This document shows, in pieces, positions 17,118 to 25,865 of a stretch of 64,000 nucleotides of DNA (its first letter is position 1; each line of letters begins with the position of its first letter). This stretch comes from an uncultured Bacteroides sp. (GTDB taxonomy: Bacteria; Bacteroidota; Bacteroidia; Bacteroidales; Bacteroidaceae), in NCBI RefSeq assembly GCF_963676325.1, contig NZ_OY781099.1, forward strand, positions 806,001 to 870,000, written 5' to 3'. The notes below the pieces were generated by a model. The model did no database searches. It saw only the letters and a list, made by a program, of their open reading frames with translations, and was not told the origin of the DNA. A program made the translations under genes and the position numbers.

Positions 17118-17403
17118 GCAAGCATCACAAAAGGGGGCTACCCTCACGCTTTAGTGCTCGTTTTCCATGAAAAATGAACAAATGTGGCACTCGGAAACCT
17201 GTCCTGGGGCATTTAATCCTTATCATCTGTTTTGATATACATAAATTTATTTGTATAAATGAGATGTAAAATTTGTGTATATAGATTGTTTACTCTATTT
17301 TTGAATGATAATAAAAATGGATTACTCAATGGGTTGGTGGATAGTATTTGAGAGTGAGGCTAGCCAGTAGAAGTATGCATTAAATACTTAATAATAAATT
17401 GAT

Positions 17404-18042
17404 ATGGAAAATGTTGTTTTTATGAGAATGGCCAAGGAATCCCTGAGAGATAAATGGGGATTGGCTATCGGAACTTTTTTTGTGTATGGATTGATAATCG
17501 GTGGCTTTCAGTTCAATTATTCCTATTTCAATATGTTTGGGGGGCATCTTATTACTCCATTTACAGGAATAATAAGTTTTATAATTGGTGGTCCGTTAAC
17601 TCTTGGTGCTGCAATTTTTTCTTTGGCTATATCAAGGAATCAGGAAGCCCGCTTTGAACAGCTGTTTAAGGGTTTTAATAATTTTGGAACAGCATTAGGA
17701 GCATATATTCTAATTGGCATTTTTACCTTATTATGGACGATTTTGTTAATAATACCGGGAATCATAGCTGCTTTATCTTACGCAATGACTTTTTATATTA
17801 TTGCTGATGAGCCCTCTATCCAAATAATGGATGCGATTAATAAAAGTAAAAAGATGATGTATGGATACAAATGGAAATTTTTCTGTCTGAATCTTAGATT
17901 CTTTGGATGGGGATTGCTTTGTATCCTGACATTAGGAATAGGCTTTCTTTGGCTCTTCCCTTATATGGAAGTTAGTTTCGTGAAATTTTATGATGATATA
18001 AAAGGAAATCAAGAGACTGCAGAAAATACAATCAACCTATAA
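17404..18042 (+). CDS. DUF975 family membrane protein
   Basis: A 212-residue integral membrane protein with about five hydrophobic segments. The cytoplasmic start with MAKESLRDKWG, the segment EARFEQLFKGFNNFGTALGA and the motif AINKSKKMMYGYKWKFFCL are typical of DUF975 (YciC-like) proteins. Function in the family is unknown. It stands alone, with a strong terminator (18079-18124) behind it. Confidence 0.88.
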   Translation: MENVVFMRMAKESLRDKWGLAIGTFFVYGLIIGGFQFNYSYFNMFGGHLITPFTGIISFIIGGPLTLGAAIFSLAISRNQEARFEQLFKGFNNFGTALGAYILIGIFTLLWTILLIIPGIIAALSYAMTFYIIADEPSIQIMDAINKSKKMMYGYKWKFFCLNLRFFGWGLLCILTLGIGFLWLFPYMEVSFVKFYDDIKGNQETAENTINL

Positions 18043-18078
18043 AAGGCTTATTTCTATTATAGGGTTCACACATATCAC

Positions 18079-18124
18079 ACCGCCTCTTTTGAAAATACTC
18101 TTCAAAAGAGGCGGCGTTTTTTTC
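18079..18124 (+). terminator. Strong terminator after the DUF975 gene
   Basis: Perfect 13-bp stem CGCCTCTTTTGAA/TTCAAAAGAGGCG with loop AATACTC, followed by GCG and a run of seven T (plus strand). It separates the DUF975 gene from the convergent outer-membrane barrel gene. Confidence 0.92.
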
Positions 18125-18147
18125 TTAGACCTGGCAGGTAATCCAGA

Positions 18148-18930
18148 CTAGAAAGGAACAGTATACCCCAACGATACCAATAAATTGCCAATATGGTTAC
18201 TGCCATCTTCTGGATACTTTTGAATATTGGTCAATCCGTATGCTCCGCGTAAGTCTAAAACCAATTCACCAATTCCAACTTTCTGTGTTAAACCGATGCC
18301 ACCTGTTAAACCCATATTCAATTTATGGATTTGATCCTTTATATTAGTATCAGCATCAAGTGAAACCGGGAAAGGCTGACCTGTTTGCGGATCAACTGAA
18401 ATAGCTTGAGTTCCTTCCGGGTCGGCATAAACAATACTTGAACCTCTTGTCTTTTGATTGGCATTCAACAAAAAACCGATATAAGGACCGAAATCCATAT
18501 AGAAATGAGAGGACTTGCTCAATGGGATGGAGTATTTTCCCATTACCGGCACTTCCAGATAATTGAGAATGGATTGGTTTTTGAAGTTTGCATAGAAGAA
18601 TGTTCCAGCCGGAACCTGAGGATTAAAGGATGGACCGTCAATGGCTTGCATCTTATTCCGTTGTCCGCCTTCGCTGGAATAAAGCAGATCGGCACGCCAG
18701 GCAAAGTGTGGGCCGGTGTTCCATGAGACGGTTAATCCAAAAGCGCCTCCTTCACGTGACGACCAGTTCTCGCTTAACGGATTGCCGCCACCGCCGGTGA
18801 GTCTTGGCATATTGAGGCCAACAAATGCTCCAACTTTAAGGTTTGATATGTCCTTGTCCGATGATGATTGAGCCATTGCCATAATTATCGGACATAATAG
18901 TGCTAATGATATTACAATGATCTTTTTCAT
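18148..18930 (-). CDS. Outer-membrane beta-barrel protein (PorT-like)
   Basis: A 260-residue protein with a cleavable signal peptide (MKKIIVISLALLCPIIMAMA) and a short disordered start, then alternating strands typical of an 8-stranded outer-membrane barrel: KVGAFVGLNMPRLTG, FAWRADLLYSSEGG, YLEVPVMGKYSIPL, FYMDFGPYIGFLLNA, and a last strand NLLVSLGYTVPF ending in Phe. The motif with LEVPVMGKYS is the usual mark of the PorT-type (beta-barrel family 13568) proteins. No partner gene adjacent; role unknown. Confidence 0.88.
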   Translation of the reverse strand: MKKIIVISLALLCPIIMAMAQSSSDKDISNLKVGAFVGLNMPRLTGGGGNPLSENWSSREGGAFGLTVSWNTGPHFAWRADLLYSSEGGQRNKMQAIDGPSFNPQVPAGTFFYANFKNQSILNYLEVPVMGKYSIPLSKSSHFYMDFGPYIGFLLNANQKTRGSSIVYADPEGTQAISVDPQTGQPFPVSLDADTNIKDQIHKLNMGLTGGIGLTQKVGIGELVLDLRGAYGLTNIQKYPEDGSNHIGNLLVSLGYTVPF

Positions 18931-19108
18931 GAGTTATTTCTGATTTAGGCTAGTTTGTATTCTTCTCTTATTTTATAATAACATCAGGGTATACAATTGG
19001 TTGATGAAAATAACTATTATTTGTTGTGATAGTCGCTAAGCAAAACTATAGGCAGACTTATCTCCATAGGTGGCGTAAGCTAATGAATTTACAGGTTTAA
19101 TATAGATA

Positions 19109-19186
19109 AGCCCTCAACTGAGAACTCATGGGTTCACAGCTGAGGGCTCATCGGTTTTCATATGAGAACTCATGGGTTCTCATATG
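19109..19186. repeat. Two tandem hairpins with the same apical sequence
   Basis: Hairpin 1 (19109-19148) pairs AGCCCTCA with TGAGGGCT outside and CTGaGAAC with GTTCaCAG inside, around loop TCATGG. Hairpin 2 (19159-19186) is a perfect 11-bp stem CATATGAGAAC/GTTCTCATATG around the same loop TCATGG. A further partial copy (ATGTGAACTCA) follows at about 19183. They lie about 165-240 bp before the VirE-type gene. The remaining sequence in 18931-19350 is AT-rich and shows nothing else I can name. Confidence 0.8.
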
Positions 19187-19350
19187 TGAACTCACTTAAC
19201 ACTCCTTTGAAAATGGGTTAGGTTATTAGGGAAAATCAATTAGATATGCCCTGATTTATGGTAAAAAATAATTTCAAAAATATTTATTTTTATGCTTGTT
19301 TTCTGTCTGTTTATGCTATATCTTTATATCCGAATTCTAAAAAATAAGAT

Positions 19351-21429
19351 ATGAAAATTACTCAGTTTAAGTCAAGTGGAAAAGGGAAAAAACAGAAAAG
19401 TGTAGAGTTGGTAACGCTATTGGAAAGCATGAAAAAAGAGAGGGCGGAGCAATTGGTTTATCTCTTTCGGCATTCGTTACAATATATAGACAGAAAAACA
19501 CGCAGTGCACATGTGAATAAAATCCCGGAACTGAGTTTTGCTGCTGAATTTAAGAAAATGGATGCGGGGCAGGTGATGGCTCACTATAATGGGGTGGTGT
19601 TACTGGAGGTTAATCACCTTGCAGGAATGGAGGCTGCGGCTTCTGTGAGAAATGCGGTTGCCCGGTTGCCGCAAACGCTGGCTGCTTTTGTGGGTGCAAG
19701 CGGTAAGAGTGTGAAATTTCTGGTGGCTTTTACTTGTCCCGATGGTTCTTTGCCGCAATCCCAGAAGGAGGCGGAGCTGTTTCACGCGCATGCTTACCGC
19801 AAAGCGGTGCGTTTTTATGAGGAACTGATATCCTACAAAATTTCACTGAAACGCCCGTTGCTTAATCAGTGCTGCCGTTTGTCTTATGATCCTGATCTGT
19901 ACTTTAATCCGGAGGCAAATCCCATTTTTATGAAACAACCTGTTGAAATGCCTGCCCTGCCTACCTATGAGGAAGCGGCAAGGGAGGAACTTGATCCGTT
20001 GTTGAGGCTTATGCCGGGGCAACAGCTTAGTGGCATTGTGTCTACCTTGTTTGAATCGTCTTTGTCGGCGGTATATGAGGAGCTGGGACGCTTCCCTGAG
20101 GAGGATGGAGATATTAAACCTTTCCTGGTGGCACTGGCGGCCAACTGTTTAAAGTCGGGAATCCCTGAAGAGGATGTGGTGAAAGGCGCGCTGCTGCATT
20201 TTGATCTTAAACAGCGGGAAGTGGAGCTGAGGCTCACGGTGCACAATGTATATCTGAAAACAAAGGGCTTTGGAGGAAAACCGTGCATCAGTAAAGAGCA
20301 GGTGATGTCTGTAAAGACGGAGGAGTTTATGAAACGCCGTTACGAGTTCAGAAATAATACGCAAACAGGAGTGATGGAGTATCGCGAGCGCAATTCTTTC
20401 TTTTTTGATTTCCGCCCTGTGTCGCAGTTGGTGCTCAACAGCATTGCGCTCAATGCTCAGGAGGAAGGACTTCAGTTGTGGGACAGAGACGTTACGCGGT
20501 ATGTTTATTCCGACAGAACTCCGCAGTTTGCACCCATTGAAGATTTCCTGGCCGGGCTGCCCGAATGGGACGGGGAAGACCGCATTCGCCTGCTGGCCGA
20601 CTCGGTACCGTGTAAAAACAAGCACTGGAGAGACTTTTTTCATCGCTGGTTTCTGTGCATGACGGCGCACTGGAGAGGAATGGATAAAATGCATGCAAAC
20701 AGTACTTCACCTTTGCTTATAGGTAAGCAAGGATACAGAAAATCGACTTTCTGCCTTAGTATTCTTCCGCCGCAACTACGTGCGTATTACACGGACAGCA
20801 TAGACTTTGGCAATAAGAATGCCGCGGAGATGTACCTTAATAGATTTGCGCTAATCAGCATCGATGAGTTCGATCAGATAAGTACCCGTCAGCAGGGATT
20901 TTTAAAGCATTTGCTGCAAAAGCCGGTGGTGAATACCCGCAAGGCTCACCAGAGTGCCGTGCAGGAACTTCGCCGATATGCTTCGTTCATTGGCACCAGT
21001 AATCATTATGATTTGCTCACTGATAATTCGGGCGGTCGCCGGTATATCTGTATAGAGGTAACCGCACCCATCGTTCTTCCCGAGTCTATAAATTATACTC
21101 AGCTTTATGCGCAGGCACAGAGTGAGATTCTGAGGGGCGAGCGTTATTGGTTTAACAGTGAAGATGAGGCTATTCTGACTAAAAATAATGAGGCTTTTGA
21201 GGTGCAGCCTCCTGTAGAGCTGTTATTTCTTCAGTATTACCGCCCTGTAGAAGAGGGCGAGACGGGCGAAAGACTCCGTGCGATAGAGATTCTTACAAGG
21301 TTGCAGAAAAAGAGTGGCTTTAAACTCTCGGACACAAAGATTGGTACTTTCGGGCGTATTCTTACTAAGCTCAATATTCCGCTGAGTGAGACAAACCAAG
21401 GTAGGAAATATTGCGTTATTGAATGTTAA
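19351..21429 (+). CDS. VirE/BT4734-type protein (primase-like N-domain plus P-loop ATPase)
   Basis: A 692-residue protein. The N-terminal about 200 residues resemble the BT4734-like/VirE N-terminal domain, and the C-terminal half is a virulence-associated-E type P-loop domain: Walker A GKQGYRKST (from residue 458), Walker B in FALISIDEFDQIS, sensor-like FIGTSN, and GGRRY as a likely arginine finger. The family is related to the helicase/primase parts of phage and plasmid replication proteins and is very common in Bacteroides as scattered single genes. Base use is more GC-rich than its neighbours, and repeats flank it (19109-19186 and 21459-21570), so it is likely acquired. Actual role unknown. 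Confidence 0.88.
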   Translation: MKITQFKSSGKGKKQKSVELVTLLESMKKERAEQLVYLFRHSLQYIDRKTRSAHVNKIPELSFAAEFKKMDAGQVMAHYNGVVLLEVNHLAGMEAAASVRNAVARLPQTLAAFVGASGKSVKFLVAFTCPDGSLPQSQKEAELFHAHAYRKAVRFYEELISYKISLKRPLLNQCCRLSYDPDLYFNPEANPIFMKQPVEMPALPTYEEAAREELDPLLRLMPGQQLSGIVSTLFESSLSAVYEELGRFPEEDGDIKPFLVALAANCLKSGIPEEDVVKGALLHFDLKQREVELRLTVHNVYLKTKGFGGKPCISKEQVMSVKTEEFMKRRYEFRNNTQTGVMEYRERNSFFFDFRPVSQLVLNSIALNAQEEGLQLWDRDVTRYVYSDRTPQFAPIEDFLAGLPEWDGEDRIRLLADSVPCKNKHWRDFFHRWFLCMTAHWRGMDKMHANSTSPLLIGKQGYRKSTFCLSILPPQLRAYYTDSIDFGNKNAAEMYLNRFALISIDEFDQISTRQQGFLKHLLQKPVVNTRKAHQSAVQELRRYASFIGTSNHYDLLTDNSGGRRYICIEVTAPIVLPESINYTQLYAQAQSEILRGERYWFNSEDEAILTKNNEAFEVQPPVELLFLQYYRPVEEGETGERLRAIEILTRLQKKSGFKLSDTKIGTFGRILTKLNIPLSETNQGRKYCVIEC

Positions 21430-21458
21430 AAAGGTGAGGGCAGGCCTCTGAAAAGGTT

Positions 21459-21570
21459 GAACCGTGACAGATGAAAAAGCATCAGTCACGGTTCAACTAT
21501 TTTATATTAAGTACTTTACACGTAAACGTGAGGGAGTGAGAGTAGGTTTGCGTTTTTTCGTACCAATTAC
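21459..21570 (+). repeat. Copy A of a 112-bp dispersed hairpin repeat
   Basis: Starts with a long hairpin (21457-21496; arms TTGAACCGTGAC.GATG and CATC.GTCACGGTTCAA with one A.A mismatch), then AT-rich sequence, then GTGAGGGAGTGAG and GCGTTTTTTCGTACCAATTA. It matches copy B (39395-39679 without its MITE) at 106 of 112 positions by my alignment. It begins 30 bp after the VirE-type gene and may also terminate its transcript. Confidence 0.88.
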
Positions 21571-21596
21571 TAATTTGCGATTTTAAAATCTTTGAG

Positions 21597-21626
21597 TTGG
21601 ATTGTTAATATTTTCATGTACATTTG
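21597..21626 (+). promoter_or_regulatory. Bacteroides promoter for the hybrid two-component gene
   Basis: -33 TTG (21597-21599), 19-bp spacer, -7 TACATTTG (21619-21626), a full match to the Bacteroides consensus, 40 bp before the ATG at 21667. Confidence 0.7.
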
Positions 21627-21666
21627 TTCTATTGTTTGTTGAATAACCATTGAATTAACAAGTGCT

Positions 21667-24600
21667 ATGAAGAAAACGCAACTCATCATATCTTTTTTTA
21701 TTTTCTTTTTAACCGGTATCTCTGTCTATGCACAGCCTGACTTTTTTACCAAATACTATTTTAAGAACTTAAATATCAGAGATGGTCTGTCACAGAGTAC
21801 AGTAAATGCTATTTTGCAGGACAGCAAAGGCTTTATGTGGTTTGGAACAAAAGATGGGCTCAACCGGTATGATGGTTTGTCTTTCCGTGTTTTTAAGTTT
21901 GATGCAAATACGAAAAAATCTATAGGGAATAATTTTATAACAGCACTTTATGAAGACCAGAATGGTAATATGTTTGTGGGTACTGATGCCGGCTTATATA
22001 TATATTCTCCTATAACAGACTCTTTTAAGCGTTTCTCATTAAGAAGTGCTCAGGGAACATCTATTGAACATTCTGTTACTTCTATTATTAGTGATAAAAA
22101 AGGAGGTATCTGGATTTCTGTAGATTCTCAGGGGCTTTTTTACTATGAACCTACGCGGGAAACTCTTATTAATTATTTTTCCAGCAAATCAAAGAAATTC
22201 ATCTCTGCCAATATAACCCGCTTCTGGTTTGATGATAATGGTACTTGTTGGCTTTGTTTGTATGATGATAATTTATATTATACCAAAGATCATTTTAAAA
22301 CACTGAAACCTTTTGTTGCTGCTGATGGGAGCCAGCCCTTTAAAGATGATATTATCAATAAGCTGGTTTCAGGACCTCATCATTATTTGTATGTTGGTTC
22401 TTCGAAAGGTGGATTGAAAGAGATAGATTTAGCAACAAACAAGGTTCGCACTCTTTTATTAAAGGATGAATCAGGAGAAATAATTTATGCGCGGGAAATA
22501 GCCTTTTATTCCAAAGATGAAATTTGGGTAGGGTCTGAATCGGGATTGTTTATTTATCACCTGAAAACAGGAAAGTTTACACACCATACTTGTGTGAATG
22601 GTGATCCTTATTCACTTACTGACAATGCTATTTATTCTTTGTTTAAAGATAAGGAAGGGGGGATGTGGATCGGTTCTTATTTTGGTGGCATCAACTATTA
22701 TCCAAAACAATACACTTATTTTGAGAAGTTTTATTCTTCCGGAAATACAAACAGAGATTTAGGAAAGAGAGTCCGGGAGTTTTGTGAAAGCAACGATGGC
22801 ACTATATGGATAGGGACCGAGGATAAAGGACTGTTTAATTATAATCCGGCAACGGGTGCTATTAAGCCGTTTACAAATCCGGCTATTTATCACAATGTTC
22901 ATGGTCTTTGTCTGGATGGTGACTATTTATGGATTGGTACATTTGCCAAAGGGTTAAACCGCCTGAACTTAAAAACAAAGGAGATAAAGTCATACCACAA
23001 AGGAACCGGACTTAATACGTTAAGTGCGAATGATATTTTTACTATTTGCCGTTCGGCTTCGGGTGCACTCTGGATTGGAACAACTTACGGGTTGATGCGT
23101 TACAACAGGCAAACGGATGATTTTACCCGCATTCCGGAGTTGAACGGAAAGTTTATTTATGATATAAAAGAAGATGCGCATGGCAATTTGTGGCTGGCTA
23201 CTTACGCTAACGGAGCTTATAGGTATGATATAAACAAAAAGAAGTGGAAGAACTATCTGCATAATGAAAATGATAACAATAGTCTTCCGTATGATAAGGT
23301 AGTGAGTATCTTTGAAGATAGCCAAAGACAAATATGGCTGACAACACAGGGCAGAGGATTCTGCAAGTTTAATCCGGCTTCGGAAACATTCACCAGATAT
23401 GGTTCCAAAGATGGATTGCCTAATGATGTGATTTATCAGATTGTGGAGGATGAAAACGGAATGTTCTGGATTACTACAAATGCCGGACTGGTAAGATTTA
23501 ATCCTCAGACAAAAAGTAGTAAAGTATTTACTGTGGCTAATGGACTGCTGGGTAACCAGTTTAATTTCCGTTCGGGTTTCAAGGCTAAAAATGGAACTAT
23601 TTATTTTGGTAGTATAGACGGATTTATTTCTTTTAATCCGGAAACGTTTTCTGATAATAAATATATTCCATACGTGGCTATTACCGACTTTTTACTCTTT
23701 AATAAATCAGTTTTTGTAGGTGATGAAGATTCACCGTTGAAAAAAAGTATTACTTACTCTGATGCAATTGTGCTTGATGCTGATCAGAACTCTTTTTCTC
23801 TTAGGATTGCAGCATTAAGTTATCAGGCTCCGCAAATGAATCGGCTGATGTATAAATTAGACGGGTTTGATAAAGAGTGGCTTTCTGTTACAGGAAACTC
23901 TCTTATCACTTATTCAAATCTCGAATATGGTGATTATGTATTCCGGGTAAGGGCGTCAAATAGTGATGGTGTATGGAATAATAAAGAGACAACTTTGCAT
24001 ATTAAAATTCGTCCGCCGTTTTACCTTTCGGTGTGGGCTTATTGTTTTTATGTATTGTTCATTTCGGCTTCTGTTGTATATGTGATTTCTTATTTTAAGA
24101 AGAAGAGTGAAAGAAAGCATCAGCGTCAGATGGAGAAATTTGAGCAGGAAAAGGAGCATGAGATCTATAATGCTAAAATTGATTTCTTTACGAATGTGGC
24201 ACACGAAATCCGTACTCCGCTTACTTTGATTAAAGGTCCGCTGGAGAATATTATTCTGAAAAAGAATGTGGATGCAGAGACAAAAGAAGACTTAAGTATT
24301 ATGAACCGGAATACTGAACGACTTCTGAATCTGACAAACCAGCTTCTCGATTTCCGGAAAACAGAAAGTCAGGGCTTTCGCCTCAGCTTTATAAAATGTA
24401 ATATTTCTGATTTACTGAGAGAAACTTATCTTCGCTTTACACCTTTGACAAAGCAAAGAGGGATAGACTTTAAACTGAATGTGCCCGAAACTGATTTTTA
24501 TGCTCATGTGGACAAAGAAGCATTTACTAAGATTCTTAGTAATCTGTTCAATAATGCAGTGAAATATTCGGAATCATATATTCATGCAACGTTGGTAGTT

Positions 24601-25692
24601 GACTCTTCTCAGCAGGAAGCTGCTATTTTTAGGGTGCGTGTTGTAAATGACGGTCAGATTATTCCGGAAAGTATGAGGGATGAGATTTTTAAACCTTTTG
24701 TACGTTACGATGAGAACGGAATGAACAAACAAACTACAGGTACAGGAATAGGACTGGCTCTATCGCGCTCTTTGGCTGAATTGCATCAGGGAAGCCTGCG
24801 AATGGATAATGTTAGTGACTGTAACAGTTTCTGTCTCACACTACCGGCTGTTCAGAACCGGATTATCAATCTGGACATGGAGCCTGTAAACACTCAGAAA
24901 GAAGATATTAATTTGACTGCTAAACCGATAAAAATAGGTAATAATAAGTCTGTTGTTTTAGTTGTTGAAGATAATCCGGACATGCTTTCATTTGTAGTAA
25001 AACAGCTTTCTCCTATTTACACTGTTTTAACAGCCGTAAATGGAAAAGAAGCTTTGGAAGTGCTTGATAACAATTATGTTAATCTTGTGGTAAGTGACGT
25101 GATGATGCCTCAGATGGGGGGCTTTGAACTTTGCAGGATTATAAAATCTGATTTGAATTATAGTCATATACCTGTTGTTTTGCTGACTGCTAAAACAAAT
25201 CTGCAATCTAAAATAGAAGGGCTTGATTTGGGTGCAGATGCTTATATAGATAAGCCTTTCTCTGTAGAATATTTGCTGGCAAATATTGCCAACTTAATTC
25301 AGAACCGTGAAAAGCTGCGTCAGGCATTTGCAAAATCACCATTCCTGGATGCTAACACGATGGCAATGACTAAGGCGGACGAAGAGTTTCTGGAGAAACT
25401 AAATGACATTATTCAAACCAATCTGCATAACCCTGATTTTAGTATTGATGATATGGCTGATACATTCAATATGAGCCGTTCCAGCTTTTATAGAAAAATA
25501 AAGGGAGTACTTGATTTAACTCCCAATGACTATCTGCGTCTGGAACGTTTGAAGAAAGCTGCGCAATTATTAAAGGAAGGAGAAAACCGGGTAAATGAGA
25601 TTTGTTATATAGTAGGTTTTAACTCTCCGTCATATTTTTCTAAATGTTTCCAGAAACAATTCGGAGTGCTCCCTAAAGATTTTGTTGCCTGA
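21667..25692 (+). CDS. Hybrid two-component system sensor/regulator of the PUL
   Basis: A 1341-residue one-protein two-component system. Signal peptide; periplasmic sensor of two seven-bladed propellers built from repeats like GLSQSTVNAILQDSKGFMWF; a Y_Y_Y domain (about 690-780); one transmembrane helix near 786-808; HisKA with phospho-acceptor His846 in FTNVAHEIRTPLT; HATPase with NLFNNAVKYS and TGTGIGLALS; a receiver with Asp1144 in SDVMMP; and a C-terminal AraC-type HTH (SIDDMADTFNMSRSSFYRKI). Such proteins bind a PUL-specific oligosaccharide and turn on the adjacent genes. It lies directly before the GH2-SusCD-GH43 run and almost certainly controls it. Confidence 0.97.
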   Translation: MKKTQLIISFFIFFLTGISVYAQPDFFTKYYFKNLNIRDGLSQSTVNAILQDSKGFMWFGTKDGLNRYDGLSFRVFKFDANTKKSIGNNFITALYEDQNGNMFVGTDAGLYIYSPITDSFKRFSLRSAQGTSIEHSVTSIISDKKGGIWISVDSQGLFYYEPTRETLINYFSSKSKKFISANITRFWFDDNGTCWLCLYDDNLYYTKDHFKTLKPFVAADGSQPFKDDIINKLVSGPHHYLYVGSSKGGLKEIDLATNKVRTLLLKDESGEIIYAREIAFYSKDEIWVGSESGLFIYHLKTGKFTHHTCVNGDPYSLTDNAIYSLFKDKEGGMWIGSYFGGINYYPKQYTYFEKFYSSGNTNRDLGKRVREFCESNDGTIWIGTEDKGLFNYNPATGAIKPFTNPAIYHNVHGLCLDGDYLWIGTFAKGLNRLNLKTKEIKSYHKGTGLNTLSANDIFTICRSASGALWIGTTYGLMRYNRQTDDFTRIPELNGKFIYDIKEDAHGNLWLATYANGAYRYDINKKKWKNYLHNENDNNSLPYDKVVSIFEDSQRQIWLTTQGRGFCKFNPASETFTRYGSKDGLPNDVIYQIVEDENGMFWITTNAGLVRFNPQTKSSKVFTVANGLLGNQFNFRSGFKAKNGTIYFGSIDGFISFNPETFSDNKYIPYVAITDFLLFNKSVFVGDEDSPLKKSITYSDAIVLDADQNSFSLRIAALSYQAPQMNRLMYKLDGFDKEWLSVTGNSLITYSNLEYGDYVFRVRASNSDGVWNNKETTLHIKIRPPFYLSVWAYCFYVLFISASVVYVISYFKKKSERKHQRQMEKFEQEKEHEIYNAKIDFFTNVAHEIRTPLTLIKGPLENIILKKNVDAETKEDLSIMNRNTERLLNLTNQLLDFRKTESQGFRLSFIKCNISDLLRETYLRFTPLTKQRGIDFKLNVPETDFYAHVDKEAFTKILSNLFNNAVKYSESYIHATLVVDSSQQEAAIFRVRVVNDGQIIPESMRDEIFKPFVRYDENGMNKQTTGTGIGLALSRSLAELHQGSLRMDNVSDCNSFCLTLPAVQNRIINLDMEPVNTQKEDINLTAKPIKIGNNKSVVLVVEDNPDMLSFVVKQLSPIYTVLTAVNGKEALEVLDNNYVNLVVSDVMMPQMGGFELCRIIKSDLNYSHIPVVLLTAKTNLQSKIEGLDLGADAYIDKPFSVEYLLANIANLIQNREKLRQAFAKSPFLDANTMAMTKADEEFLEKLNDIIQTNLHNPDFSIDDMADTFNMSRSSFYRKIKGVLDLTPNDYLRLERLKKAAQLLKEGENRVNEICYIVGFNSPSYFSKCFQKQFGVLPKDFVA

Positions 25693-25832
25693 TATACATT
25701 CTGTCATTCAATGAATAGTGTTATTACTTAATTGTCTCACTATCTGAACTGAAAGTTGTATTCCTTTTCATTTTTGGCACGAAAATTCTATTTAATGGGA
25801 CGTTTGTTTTATCCAAAAATTAAGCAATGTTA

Positions 25833-25840
25833 TACTTTTG
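25833..25840 (+). promoter_or_regulatory. Candidate -7 element before the GH2 gene
   Basis: TACTTTTG matches TAnnTTTG and lies 26 bp before the chosen ATG (25866). No well-spaced -33 was seen, which is usual for promoters that need an activator. Confidence 0.45.
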
Positions 25841-25865
25841 TCACAAACCAAAATATAATATTATT

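Noticed and set aside
17118..17403. Short repeats and a possible frame near AAATGTGGCACTCGG
   Set aside because: No open frame with a start or known motif; kept only as part of the intergenic gap.
20149..20694. 181-codon frame antisense to the VirE-type gene
   Set aside because: Shadow frame caused by the higher GC content of that gene; no own promoter or family.
19351..21429. Prophage remnant
   Set aside because: One primase/P-loop gene alone does not make a prophage; no integrase, capsid or lysis genes nearby.
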